21,795 bases of DNA. Source: JAGQLF01 sp964635995. GTDB taxonomy: Bacteria > Patescibacteriota > Dojkabacteria > J137. The position numbers were made by a program, and so were the translations under genes. The stretch lies in contig CAZWRA010000024.1 in the NCBI GenBank assembly GCA_964635995.1, positions 1 through 21,795 on the forward strand, given 5' to 3'. The notes below the pieces were generated by a model. It had not been told where the DNA came from. It saw only the letters and a program-made list of their open reading frames with translations, and did not search any database. Position 1 is the first letter of the stretch. Each line of letters begins with the position of its first letter. Positions 7,642 through 15,552 of the stretch are shown here, in pieces.

Positions 7642-7761
7642 TATTGTTTATCTTATGATATAATCGTACTAAATGATACTACACTCAGGGTATAAAGTGA
7701 CCTTTTTTTCTTTTTAAAATGGTAGTATATAACAAAAGTTGTAGTTTTTAAAAATAAAAGT

Positions 7762-8976
7762 ATGGCTGATCCAACTGACATAATGTCAGCAATTAGACAA
7801 ATTGCTGCTGAACGAAAAATTGATGCAGATGAGATATTAAACGCTATAAAAGAAGCTCTAAAAGCAGGATTTAAAAGAGAATATGACTTCTCTGAAGGTG
7901 ATCCTCTTGAAGTTGATATGGATCCAGAGAAAGGACATATCGCTGTTTACGTTAAGAAGACTGTGGTTAAGAAGGTAGTTGATGATAAATTAGAAATTTC
8001 TCTTGAAGACGCTAAGGAGATAGATAATACAGCTGAAGTTGATGACATTATTCTTGTAGACATTACTCCTGAAGGAGATTTTGGAAGAATTGCTGCACAA
8101 ACTGCAAGACAAATAATTCTTCAAAAACTCCGAGAATCTGAGAAGGAAGCTGCTATTGAAGAAATTAAAGATAAGATCGGAGGAATTGAATCAGTTACAA
8201 TTCAAAAGATCACTAGAGAAGGCGAAGTTATGTGTGAAATTAATAGAGCTAGAGCTGTTATGCCTAAAGATGAAAGAGTTCCAACAGAATTCTATCAATT
8301 AGGTTCAAGAGTAAAAGTTTTATTAAAATCAATTGAAGAGGATACAAGAGGAAAGTATATATTGATTTCTAGATCAGATCCTGATTTCTTAAGAGAACTA
8401 TTTAGACTAGAAGTTCCAGAAATTGATTCAGGTACAGTTGAGATTGTTGCTATCGCAAGAGATGCTGGTTCAAGATCAAAAGTTGCTGTTAAATCTAACT
8501 CTGACGGAATTGATCCAATCGGTTCATGTGTTGGACAAAAAGGAGTTCGAATTAACGCAATAATGAACGAACTTAAGCTTGGAAATTATGAAGAGAAAGT
8601 AGACATTATCCTTTGGGATGATGATATTTCAACATTCTTAATGAATGCAATTAGACCAGCTGAAGCTATTGATGTAAAGATTGTGAACGAAAAAGGGCAA
8701 GAAGCTGTTATTACAGTTCCTGGAGATCAACATTCATTAGCTATCGGTAAAGAAGGTCAAAATGCTAGATTAGCTTCTAGATTGACTGGTTGGAAAATAG
8801 ATATTGAGAGTGACGGAGAAGTTCCTAAGGAAGACATGCCAGAATCAGAAGAAAATGTTGAGACTGAGGATGAAACTGAGTCAGAGGAAGTAACAGAAGA
8901 CAAAGAGGAAGAAAAAGTTGATACAGAAGAGTCTAATAAGGAAGTTGAAAGTTCTGAGGAGGATGTTGAGGAATAA
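7762..8976 (+). CDS. nusA: Transcription termination/antitermination factor NusA
   Basis: NusA binds RNA polymerase and nascent RNA and controls pausing, termination and antitermination. The 404-residue product has the standard order. An N-terminal polymerase-binding domain covers about 1-125. An S1 domain follows at about 130-200. KH1 lies at about 225-280, including the VGQKGVRINAIMNEL loop, and KH2 at about 295-350, including IGKEGQNARLASRL. An acidic Glu-rich tail covers about 350-404 and replaces the acidic repeats of enterobacterial NusA. The start is ATG at 7762; upstream is an A/T-rich leader with a TATAAC -10-like box at 7728-7733 and no Shine-Dalgarno sequence. A strong hairpin terminator follows the stop. 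The gene is usually beside infB or rimP, but here it is transcribed alone. Confidence 0.95.
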   Translation: MADPTDIMSAIRQIAAERKIDADEILNAIKEALKAGFKREYDFSEGDPLEVDMDPEKGHIAVYVKKTVVKKVVDDKLEISLEDAKEIDNTAEVDDIILVDITPEGDFGRIAAQTARQIILQKLRESEKEAAIEEIKDKIGGIESVTIQKITREGEVMCEINRARAVMPKDERVPTEFYQLGSRVKVLLKSIEEDTRGKYILISRSDPDFLRELFRLEVPEIDSGTVEIVAIARDAGSRSKVAVKSNSDGIDPIGSCVGQKGVRINAIMNELKLGNYEEKVDIILWDDDISTFLMNAIRPAEAIDVKIVNEKGQEAVITVPGDQHSLAIGKEGQNARLASRLTGWKIDIESDGEVPKEDMPESEENVETEDETESEEVTEDKEEEKVDTEESNKEVESSEEDVEE

Positions 8977-8997
8977 ACTCTATATTCAATAAATTTT

Positions 8998-9025
8998 AAA
9001 GACAGTCGAAAGGCTGTCTTTTTTT
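8998..9025 (+). terminator. Rho-independent terminator of nusA
   Basis: The arms AAAGACAGTC and GGCTGTCTTT pair over 10 bp (one T-G wobble) around a GAAA tetraloop, and the 3' arm runs into a T tract to 9025. It overlaps the stop of the convergent hydrolase gene (9026-9024), so it may serve both directions. Confidence 0.9.
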
Positions 9026-9581
9026 AGATAAGGAAATTAACTAATTCTGGAAATTCTTCTTTTCCCATAGAAGATAAGGTGAAATGTCCCATGCTATCAA
9101 TTTGTTCAATCTCTAAATCAATACTATTTTTTATCATGCTTACAGAATCTAGTACATCTTTAGAGTCATTAGAGATAAATATTCTAATAGATTTAACTTT
9201 ATCTACTAAGTTTTTATCTATCTGAAAATCAAAGAATTTATTATCTAACTCATTCTCAGGATCTAACCAAGGTGCCACTAATGCAACCTTACCTACTTTA
9301 ATTTTATTCTCTGATAACCACCTTACCAAAAAACCTCCTCCGCAACTATGTCCTACAAGAATAGTTTCCTCATTAATTTCGAATCGTTCGAATAGGTTTT
9401 TCCATTCTTCATAAATTGGTTGAATACCGTTTGGCATTTCAGGAGTTTGAGTTTGAATCCCCTTAATTAAAAGCTGCTTTTGTAACCAAGGAAGCCAATG
9501 AGAATTAGAAAGTGAGGGATATTTATCACTAAAATATTCTTCCTCATCTGTTATTCCATGGATTAGTATTGCGTTTTTCAT
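9024..9581 (-). CDS. Small alpha/beta hydrolase (RBBP9/YdeN-like serine hydrolase)
   Basis: The protein has 185 residues from the ATG at 9581. A longer frame from the TTG at 9587 would add two residues. The fold's landmarks are visible: the oxyanion strand ILIHG near the N-terminus, the nucleophile elbow GHSCGG with the catalytic Ser, a late Asp in SNDSKDVL, and the catalytic His in MGHFTL. The size and the HG...GHSxGG...GHF layout match the RBBP9/YdeN family of small serine hydrolases, whose natural substrates are mostly unknown. The start lies directly after the TGA of the AlkD-like gene (TGAAAATG), suggesting translational coupling. A catalytic serine hydrolase is well supported; the substrate cannot be inferred. 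Confidence 0.85.
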   Translation of the reverse strand: MKNAILIHGITDEEEYFSDKYPSLSNSHWLPWLQKQLLIKGIQTQTPEMPNGIQPIYEEWKNLFERFEINEETILVGHSCGGGFLVRWLSENKIKVGKVALVAPWLDPENELDNKFFDFQIDKNLVDKVKSIRIFISNDSKDVLDSVSMIKNSIDLEIEQIDSMGHFTLSSMGKEEFPELVNFLI

Positions 9582-9583
9582 TT

Positions 9584-10305
9584 TCAAATTTGATTAGTTA
9601 AATATTTATTTCTAGCTACTTCATCAAACTTCTCAATTGCATACCTAAGCATTGTTCTTGGCATTTCTTTATAATGCTTTTTTAGGAATTGAACTAAAAC
9701 TTTTTCATCTCTCTTACCCATTTCTCTAAGCATCCAACCAACAGCTTTATGAATAAGATCATGCGGGTGGTTTAAAAGCATTTCAGATATTTCTAAAGTT
9801 GGTTTGAATTCATAAGCCTTTATATATTGATATGTAGCGATAATTGAAATTCTTTGTTCCCATAGATCTTTACTTTTAGCTAATTTCTTCAATAAGTCAA
9901 AATTATCTTCATAATTAAGAAGGTAATCTCCTAAAATTTTATGTGCACTTGAATCTACTAAATCCCAGTTATTAACATTTTCAGTATTATCTAAGTAAAA
10001 ATCTTTAATTTCAGATCGATATTTTTGATCTTTATTTTTTTCGTACTTTAGTACTAATAGAAACAAAGCAGTTAGTCTATATTCATGAATTTCACTTTCT
10101 AAAAGCTTTTTAATGTCTTTAAGATCTGCTTCTTTATAGAATTTTTTAGAAACAATTCTTTGATTAGGAACGGTTACTCCAATAAATTTATCATTTTCTC
10201 CATATCCTCCTTTACCCGTTTTAAAAAAAAATGAGGAAAAAATTCCGCTTTTTCTTTATTAATGTATTTCTTAAGTTCCTCTTTTATTTTTTCTACTGTT
10301 TTCAT
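9584..10305 (-). pseudogene. DNA alkylation repair enzyme (AlkD-like), homopolymer frameshift
   Basis: AlkD-type proteins are HEAT-like-repeat DNA glycosylases that remove alkylated bases. From the ATG at 10305 the frame encodes MKTVEKIKEELKKYINKEKA..., then goes out of frame at a run of nine A (10223-10231 on the plus strand). With ten, the next codons read KTGKGGYGENDKFIGVTVPN, a typical AlkD segment, and continue without a break to the TGA at 9584. The corrected product has about 240 residues, normal for the family. A gene caller without correction would start at the TTG at 10066 and lose the first third. The promoter TGATATAAT is intact, 9 nt before the ATG. The lesion may be an indel error, a recent mutation or a slippage site. 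Confidence 0.8.
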
Positions 10306-10314
10306 GTATTACTA

Positions 10315-10323
10315 ATTATATCA
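10315..10323 (-). promoter_or_regulatory. Extended -10 promoter of the AlkD-like gene
   Basis: On the minus strand the sequence is TGATATAAT, matching TGnTATAAT. It ends 9 nt before the ATG at 10305, so the transcript leader would be only a few nucleotides. No clear -35 box is seen. Confidence 0.6.
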
Positions 10324-10384
10324 ATTGACTGAAAAAATTATTTTTTTAATAACTAGCAAAATCAAGATTTAAGACATGTGTGGG

Positions 10385-10457
10385 TTTGGGGGAAAACAGA
10401 ACCGCATAAGCCTGAAAAGTGAGATTAAGTGAGTGATGGGCATTGTTTTCCCTCAAA
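10385..10457. repeat. Long-stem inverted repeat (14-bp arms)
   Basis: TTTGGGGGAAAACA (10385-10398) and TGTTTTCCCTCAAA (10444-10457) are inverted copies with one mismatch, enclosing 45 nt. The enclosed sequence has no ORF. It could be a structured small RNA or part of a repeat element. I recognise no known RNA family. Confidence 0.5.
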
Positions 10458-10466
10458 AACTTTTTG

Positions 10467-10490
10467 GTACTTTTTAGTTATAAAAAGTAC
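10467..10490. repeat. Perfect 10-bp hairpin
   Basis: GTACTTTTTA and TAAAAAGTAC form a perfect 10-bp stem around the loop GTTA. The arms are A/T-rich and no clear U tract follows, so it is not a typical terminator. It lies in the same gene-free stretch as three other palindromic elements. Confidence 0.6.
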
Positions 10491-10510
10491 GAATAATAAA
10501 ATAAAATAGA

Positions 10511-10600
10511 CCCTGAACCCATCTCAAAGGCAGACAAGCAAGTTCAGCCTGCCTCTGCCGGTAGGCTTGGGTTACGATCGGTTAAGCAGAGGGTGACAAC
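10511..10600. repeat. GC-rich palindromic intergenic element
   Basis: This block is much richer in G+C than its surroundings. The outer arms AACCCA (10516-10521) and TGGGTT (10568-10573) are inverted, and the interior carries GGCAG/CTGCC and related short complements (around CAGCCTGCCTCTGCCGGTAG). It looks like a dispersed palindromic repeat of the type seen in many bacterial genomes. Copy number cannot be assessed from this window. Confidence 0.5.
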
Positions 10601-10619
10601 CATGCAGGATAAATAATCA

Positions 10620-10675
10620 TGATCATGGTTTCCTTCGATAAACTCAGGGCAAGCTCAGAGCCTCACCATGACATA
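10620..10675. repeat. REP-like palindrome overlapping an apparent ORF start
   Basis: Inverted arms TCATGGT (10623-10629) and ACCATGA (10665-10671) enclose CCTTCGATAAACTCAGGGC and AAGCTCAGAGCC. This resembles the widespread CTTCGACAAGCTCAGG type of REP element. The ATG codons at 10619 and 10625 arise from this repeat, and the residues they would encode (VSFDKLRASSEP) are a typical spurious translation of it. The GH15 start is therefore placed downstream. Confidence 0.6.
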
Positions 10676-10678
10676 GAC

Positions 10679-10707
10679 TTGAATTATTTTCGTCCGATAA
10701 GTAATCT
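10679..10707 (+). promoter_or_regulatory. Likely promoter of the short GH15 gene
   Basis: TTGAAT (10679-10684), a 17-bp spacer and TAATCT (10702-10707) fit a sigma70 promoter placed right after the REP-like element. Transcription would begin about 16 nt before the GTG at 10730, which supports that start over the upstream ATGs. Confidence 0.45.
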
Positions 10708-10729
10708 AAAAATAGTTAAAACACATATT

Positions 10730-11794
10730 GTGGCGAAATTATCTTACGAAACTCTTCTAAATCAACATTTAGAAATTTTAAAGAGCTTACAATATACCTC
10801 AGGACTTTTTGCAGCTTCTAAAAAAGATGTCGGAACTGGATACAATAAGTCATGGCTTCGAGATAACTTTTATGAGTGCATTGCTTTTGAAGTATTAGGA
10901 GATTGGGATACTGTCGAAAAAACTTATGATGCAATTTTAGAAATATTTCTAAAACACGAAGAGAAAATAGATTGGGCAATAGCTAATAAACCAACTGAAT
11001 CATTTCAATATATTCATGCAAGATTTAATCCAGATACTTTTGATGAATATTGGGAGTCTTGGGGGAATAAGCAAAACGATGCAATAGGAGCAATACTATT
11101 TAGAATAGGAGAGCTAGAATCTAACAAACACGGAAGAGTTTTAGAAAATGAGGATAGAGTCAGAATAGTCCAGAAACTTGTGTATTATTTACAATCAATC
11201 GAGTATTGGCAAGATCCAGACAATGGTGTTTGGGAAGAGTATGAAGAAGTTCATGCTTCTTCTGTCGGGGCTTGCGTTGCGGGTCTAAAAGCAATTGATA
11301 AACTTCCCGAAATTGAGGTTCCTGACGATATGATAATTAAAGGTGAAGAAGCACTTAAAAGATTACTTCCTAGAGAATCAGATACTAAATTTACTGATTT
11401 AGCTTTATTAACACTTATCTATCCCTATAATGTTGTAAATAAAGAACAAAGAGATCAGATTTTAGAAAATCTTGAATATCATCTTCTAAAAGAACGAGGC
11501 GTTATTAGATATAAAGGAGATAAATACTATAATAGTAATCCTGATGGTTATAGCGAAGAAGCTGAATGGACTTTTGGATTAGCTTGGCTTGCAATAATTT
11601 ATAAGCAGATGGGAAATTTAGAAAAGGCAAAAATGTTTTTAGACAGATTAATACATGTGGATACTGATGAGGGATTACCTGAACTCTACTTCTCAAACTC
11701 AACAAGATTTAATGAGAATACCCCTCTTGGATGGACTGAATCATTATTTATAGTTGCTTTATATGAGATTAACGAGAAAGTTAGAAATAGTTAA
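10730..11794 (+). CDS. Short GH15-family glucoamylase-like protein
   Basis: GH15 enzymes hydrolyse terminal alpha-glucosidic bonds with an (alpha/alpha)6 barrel. The GTG at 10730 gives 354 residues beginning (M)AKLSYETLLNQHLEILKS, where family members usually start. The frame is open to 10619, but those codons come from a REP-like repeat. Landmarks are SWLRDNFYE (about 41-49), WEEYEEVHASSVG with the likely general-acid Glu, and near the C-terminus NENTPLGWTESLFIVALYEI, typical of GH15 and related phosphorylase-kinase-like barrels. It has only the catalytic barrel and lacks the N-terminal beta-sandwich of the larger GH15 at 18043. It converges on the baeRF gene with a 4-bp overlap (TTAA). The substrate could be a glycogen, trehalose or dextran-type glucan; this is not decided by the sequence. 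Confidence 0.8.
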   Translation: MAKLSYETLLNQHLEILKSLQYTSGLFAASKKDVGTGYNKSWLRDNFYECIAFEVLGDWDTVEKTYDAILEIFLKHEEKIDWAIANKPTESFQYIHARFNPDTFDEYWESWGNKQNDAIGAILFRIGELESNKHGRVLENEDRVRIVQKLVYYLQSIEYWQDPDNGVWEEYEEVHASSVGACVAGLKAIDKLPEIEVPDDMIIKGEEALKRLLPRESDTKFTDLALLTLIYPYNVVNKEQRDQILENLEYHLLKERGVIRYKGDKYYNSNPDGYSEEAEWTFGLAWLAIIYKQMGNLEKAKMFLDRLIHVDTDEGLPELYFSNSTRFNENTPLGWTESLFIVALYEINEKVRNS

Positions 11795-12924
11795 TACCTA
11801 AGCAATGCTAAAACTTTATCTGTAGCTTCTTCAGAATCTGAAGAATATAGCATTACTTTTCCATTATTAATAAAAGTATTAATAGCAATTGTATTAGTTA
11901 AATTTGTATCGATACTTTTTGATTCAACAGTTAGATTAACTCCATCTTCAACAGAATATTTCCCATAAATAAAATCGTTCATTTTTAATATTACATTGTC
12001 TATTCTGGCTTCAAAAGACGCTTTTATAATTTCATCTAAATCATTTGTAAGCAATTTTGAACCGCCCTTTTCTTCAGGAATAGTTTGAACAAGTTCAGTA
12101 AGTCTCTTATCTTCTAACTCTTTTAATAAAACAAGCGAATCCTTACAAAGCTCCTCATCGCTATTATCATCAAAATCTCCTTTTAAAATCTGTTCATATG
12201 GCTTTGTATGTTTTGTCTGTTCTTTATACATTGCCGCATTTACTTCTGTTGCTGCGATAAATACAGGAATAATTCTATCTAATTGTTCACCTATCGCATC
12301 ATCAAGCATTCTAAAATAATGATACATATCATCCTGTTCAAGATCTTGAGCTTTATTATGTCCATGGTGAGATGAATCACTTCCTCCTTTATTACTATGA
12401 TATTGGGACTGTTTAGCTCTATCCTTAAATCTTTGTAGCTCTCCTAAACTTTTTGGCCAATACTCAACAATTGGTTCTACTTTCTCGAAAGTAGATTTTG
12501 TACATTTTAATAATCTATTATTATTGTCACTTATACTTAACACATAATACTCTGTATCTACATTTGTAACGTATGAAATCAACGGTACAAGATAAAACGA
12601 ATTTCCAATGTAAATATTATTTTTTTCAGAATAAGGCAAGCTATATTGAACCAAAGTATTTTCAGAAACATGAAATACAAGACACCCATCTAGTTCTTCA
12701 AGTGATGAGATTTCTTTTAAGTAAGTTTTTTCAATAATTTCAAAATTTTTATTTTTCCCTAATTTCTCTTTAGCCTCATCGACAAAGTTCTTTAGATTAA
12801 TTCTTAGCTGCTCTTTCTCATCTCTATTTATATCCGTATTGAGAACTATTGTAGCTTTTTGCTCATCTTTAGAAATTGAAAGAAGGTTTTCTAAAATTTT
12901 ATTTTTATCAACTTGAAGATCCAT
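11791..12924 (-). CDS. baeRF-family protein (bacterial archaeo-eukaryotic release-factor-like)
   Basis: The 377-residue protein resembles the bacterial relatives of archaeal/eukaryotic release factor eRF1 (baeRF families), proposed to act at ribosomes in rescue or stress. Residues about 1-150 form an alpha/beta N-terminal domain (CLVFHVSENTLVQYSLPYSE, YYVLSISDNNNRLLKCT). A His/Gly/Ser-rich linker follows at about 170-190 (HSNKGGSDSSHHGHNK), the feature that recalls these families. Next is a helical start DDMYHYFRMLDDAIGEQLD and the core strand IIPVFIAATEVNAAMYKEQT. The C-terminal third looks like the L7Ae-like domain, ending NNGKVMLYSSDSEEATDKVLALLRY. The GGQ tripeptide of true eRF1 is absent, so peptidyl-tRNA hydrolysis by that route is not expected. 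Its promoter is one of the best in the window. Confidence 0.7.
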   Translation of the reverse strand: MDLQVDKNKILENLLSISKDEQKATIVLNTDINRDEKEQLRINLKNFVDEAKEKLGKNKNFEIIEKTYLKEISSLEELDGCLVFHVSENTLVQYSLPYSEKNNIYIGNSFYLVPLISYVTNVDTEYYVLSISDNNNRLLKCTKSTFEKVEPIVEYWPKSLGELQRFKDRAKQSQYHSNKGGSDSSHHGHNKAQDLEQDDMYHYFRMLDDAIGEQLDRIIPVFIAATEVNAAMYKEQTKHTKPYEQILKGDFDDNSDEELCKDSLVLLKELEDKRLTELVQTIPEEKGGSKLLTNDLDEIIKASFEARIDNVILKMNDFIYGKYSVEDGVNLTVESKSIDTNLTNTIAINTFINNGKVMLYSSDSEEATDKVLALLRY

Positions 12925-12944
12925 TAGCTAATGTTAACTACCTA

Positions 12945-12973
12945 ATACTATTGGTATATTACCTTTATGTCAA
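12945..12973 (-). promoter_or_regulatory. Sigma70 promoter of the baeRF gene
   Basis: On the minus strand a consensus TTGACA (12973-12968), a spacer of exactly 17 bp and TAGTAT (12950-12945) are present, about 20 nt before the ATG at 12924. The gene is therefore expressed independently of the broken gene upstream. Confidence 0.75.
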
Positions 12974-12984
12974 ATCTAAATGGA

Positions 12985-15550
12985 TTAATAGTCAACAATT
13001 ATGAATGTCTGAAATTTCTCAGAATGATTAGTTGGTATATTTACATTTGGTGTTAATGATGTTGCAATAGGAGTACCCCAGAAATTTCTTGGAACCCTTA
13101 TAACAACATTTGAACTAATAACACTTGATAAATTTACATTAATACTTGAGCTTCCTTCCCAATTCCATACAATTAAATGTGCTCTATTATTTTCATATTC
13201 ATTTTCTATTATTTCATAGTTATTTGTTGTTGGAACAGAAATAATCTGTGAATTTGTATCGAATTCTTTTCCTTCATTTGCTGTAGCATTTCTCCATCCT
13301 GTTAAATCGAGATTTGAGTATGTATTTCCTCCAGCTTTTAAAGCACCTCTAAAATAAGTGAATAAGTTATTATTAAAAGTATCATTAGGATCTATAGGAG
13401 CAATCCCATCCTGTCTTCATTGTCCCGAACCTGCATCATAGTAAGATGAAGTTTGTATAAAAATAGTATCTTTATCTGTTGGAGGCTCATAAAAAGTATT
13501 GTTTGAATAATTATTTGGAATATCTTTTACATAGGTATTTTCTAAAGCTCCCCATAGATATCCTGAAGATAAAACAGATTTAAATAGTTTATTATTTATA
13601 AAATTAACCTGATTTGGTCTTCTGTAGCCAAATTGAACTATAGTATCTTCAAAAAAATTATTATCAAGAACATTAAATTTATGTGGTTCATTGTAGCCAC
13701 CTATCAAGAATCTTCCTTCAGAAAAAACATTTCCAAACAAATAAAAACCACTCACGAAACCACTTTCTGTGTATCCATGAAAAATAAAGCATGAATTACA
13801 ACTTCCTGTATTTCCTGGGTCTAGAAAAATATTTTTTACATGGTACATATATCCATTTGTACTGTAATTATTTTGTGTGTAAATAGAATGAGGATTAATC
13901 TCTCTATCGCCATCTACACAAGGAGGTTCATAGAAAGCATTTCCATTATCAGCATCCCTACAATAAGGATCATAGCCAATTCTATATATCGTATTTCCAT
14001 AAAAAACTTTATCCTCTCCATTATTCCAAAAACTAACCCCAACATTTGATCGTATATCATGAATATTATTATTAATAAATTTTGTTCCTAAAGCATTAGA
14101 AGCTAAGCCAGCATTTTTTTCTGATCTAATTGATCTGTAATAGAAAGTCCCCAAATCCATACATGCTCTGCATCAACATTTATTTCTCCTTTTATTTCAA
14201 CTTTTTTTCAGGAACTGCTCTAAATATGATTGGATTTAGTTCGGTACCATCTCTTGTAAAATCAAATTCACCTTCATAAGTCCCTTCTTTTAACCAATAG
14301 ACATCGCCTGGACTTGAAAGTTGAATAGCGGCTTCTAAAGAGAATGGATTATCGAATGCTCCTGGATTCCCCTCATCAAAATGAAATCCTAAAAGCAATC
14401 CGCTTACATTAGATAAATATCTTCCTAATCAATTATTATAAGCTTGTTCAATCTGATCAAGGCTGAATGCATAATTAAACAAATTCAATTCATCCATTGA
14501 TCCTAAAAACGGATCGTTAAGTTGATATGGGTCAATACCAATGTATTTTAAATCATTAATTCCACATCCAGATGAAACAACCCCATCTAAACTCATAGAT
14601 GTAGAATCCTGATTACCATCTAAATAAATAATTGCCTGATTTGTAGACCTATCAACTACTAATGCAACGTGATGCCATTGACCATCTGAAACTATTGTAT
14701 TACCTTTTAAACTTATGGCTCTGTCTTGACACCCATTTAAGGCATTTTCTGAAACATAAAAGGATAATTTACCATCAGTATCTACTCTAAAGGACATTCC
14801 ATGTCCACCTGAACTTGCACTTCCTAAGTTATTGATTATAGATCTCCTATCGCTTATATCTGTTAATTTTATCCAACTTTCAAATGTGAATCCTTGACTC
14901 CAACTTCCAACAGGAGAGCTTAAATTAATATGATCTCCATCTCCATCAAATTCTAATGCTTGATTATTTTGTCCTGGACTAACAATTTTCCCACTTGAAT
15001 AATTTATATCATCAAAAGTCATGTTTATAATGCTTGGAGAACCTGTTGTATTTAAGGCTCCACCACCAATTCCACTAGAAGAAACGTAGTATTGATTTAG
15101 TGGAGAGAAAGGATAAACCCATGGATTCCCAAGTTTAATTTCTGAAAACTCAGTTCCCGTAACTGTGTTCTCGGAATATGGTTCTGTATAATCAGCATTA
15201 ATATCATTCTGATTAGAATTTTCAGAATTCTCTGAACAATTAATTGATGAAGAGGAATATATTTTTGCAAAATTTACAAAATCTCTTATATCTAAGTAAC
15301 AATCTTCATTGCTAAGATCCATAGAACAAGAAATATCATTTTTTTTATAATTATCTGAGAAAATTCTAAAATCTTCTAAATTAACATTGCCGTCTCCATT
15401 ATAGTCAGCATCACACATATTTTGACTTACAGAATTAAGTGATAAAACAGATTGATTAATGTCGTTACGAGGCACGACACTTATTAATACTATATATATT
15501 AATATAGACGCAAAAATAGAAATGGGTGCAATATAATATTCAGATTTCAT
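12985..15550 (-). pseudogene. Broken surface protein: dockerin-like, LamG and beta-helix domains
   Basis: With repairs the gene would encode about 855 residues. Residues 1-30 hold a membrane anchor. Paired EF-hand/dockerin-like motifs follow at about 47-100 (DADYNGDGNVNLEDF; the second, DLSNEDCYLDIRDF, is degenerate), then a LamG/concanavalin domain at about 165-373 ending IEQAYNN. After that come a parallel beta-helix region (FINNNIHDI, YGNTIYRIGYD) and a C-terminal beta domain (AHLIVWNWEG, VPRNFWGTPI). The frame is broken four times. TGA codons occur at 14431-14429 and 13419-13417, and single-A deletions in seven-A runs at 14208-14202 and 14120-14114. Each repair joins convincing homologous sequence. 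The last stop is TAA at 12987-12985. The ATG at 15550 is 2 nt after the GH57 stop. It is probably a decayed glycan-binding or polysaccharide-lyase-like protein, though sequence errors cannot be excluded. Confidence 0.75.
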
Positions 15551-15552
15551 AT

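Noticed and set aside
10385..10457. 6S RNA, tmRNA or RNase P RNA
   Set aside because: Only a long closing stem is present; none of the conserved cores of these RNAs can be recognised.
10619..10729. N-terminal 37 residues of the GH15 ORF (start at ATG 10619)
   Set aside because: The codons are a translation of a REP-like palindrome (FDKLRASSEP), and a promoter at 10679-10707 and family alignment favour GTG 10730.
13840..14049. Plus-strand ORFs inside the beta-helix, metG, ftsX and ROK genes
   Set aside because: They lie opposite well-supported genes, have low-complexity translations and no promoter or homology, so they are shadow frames.
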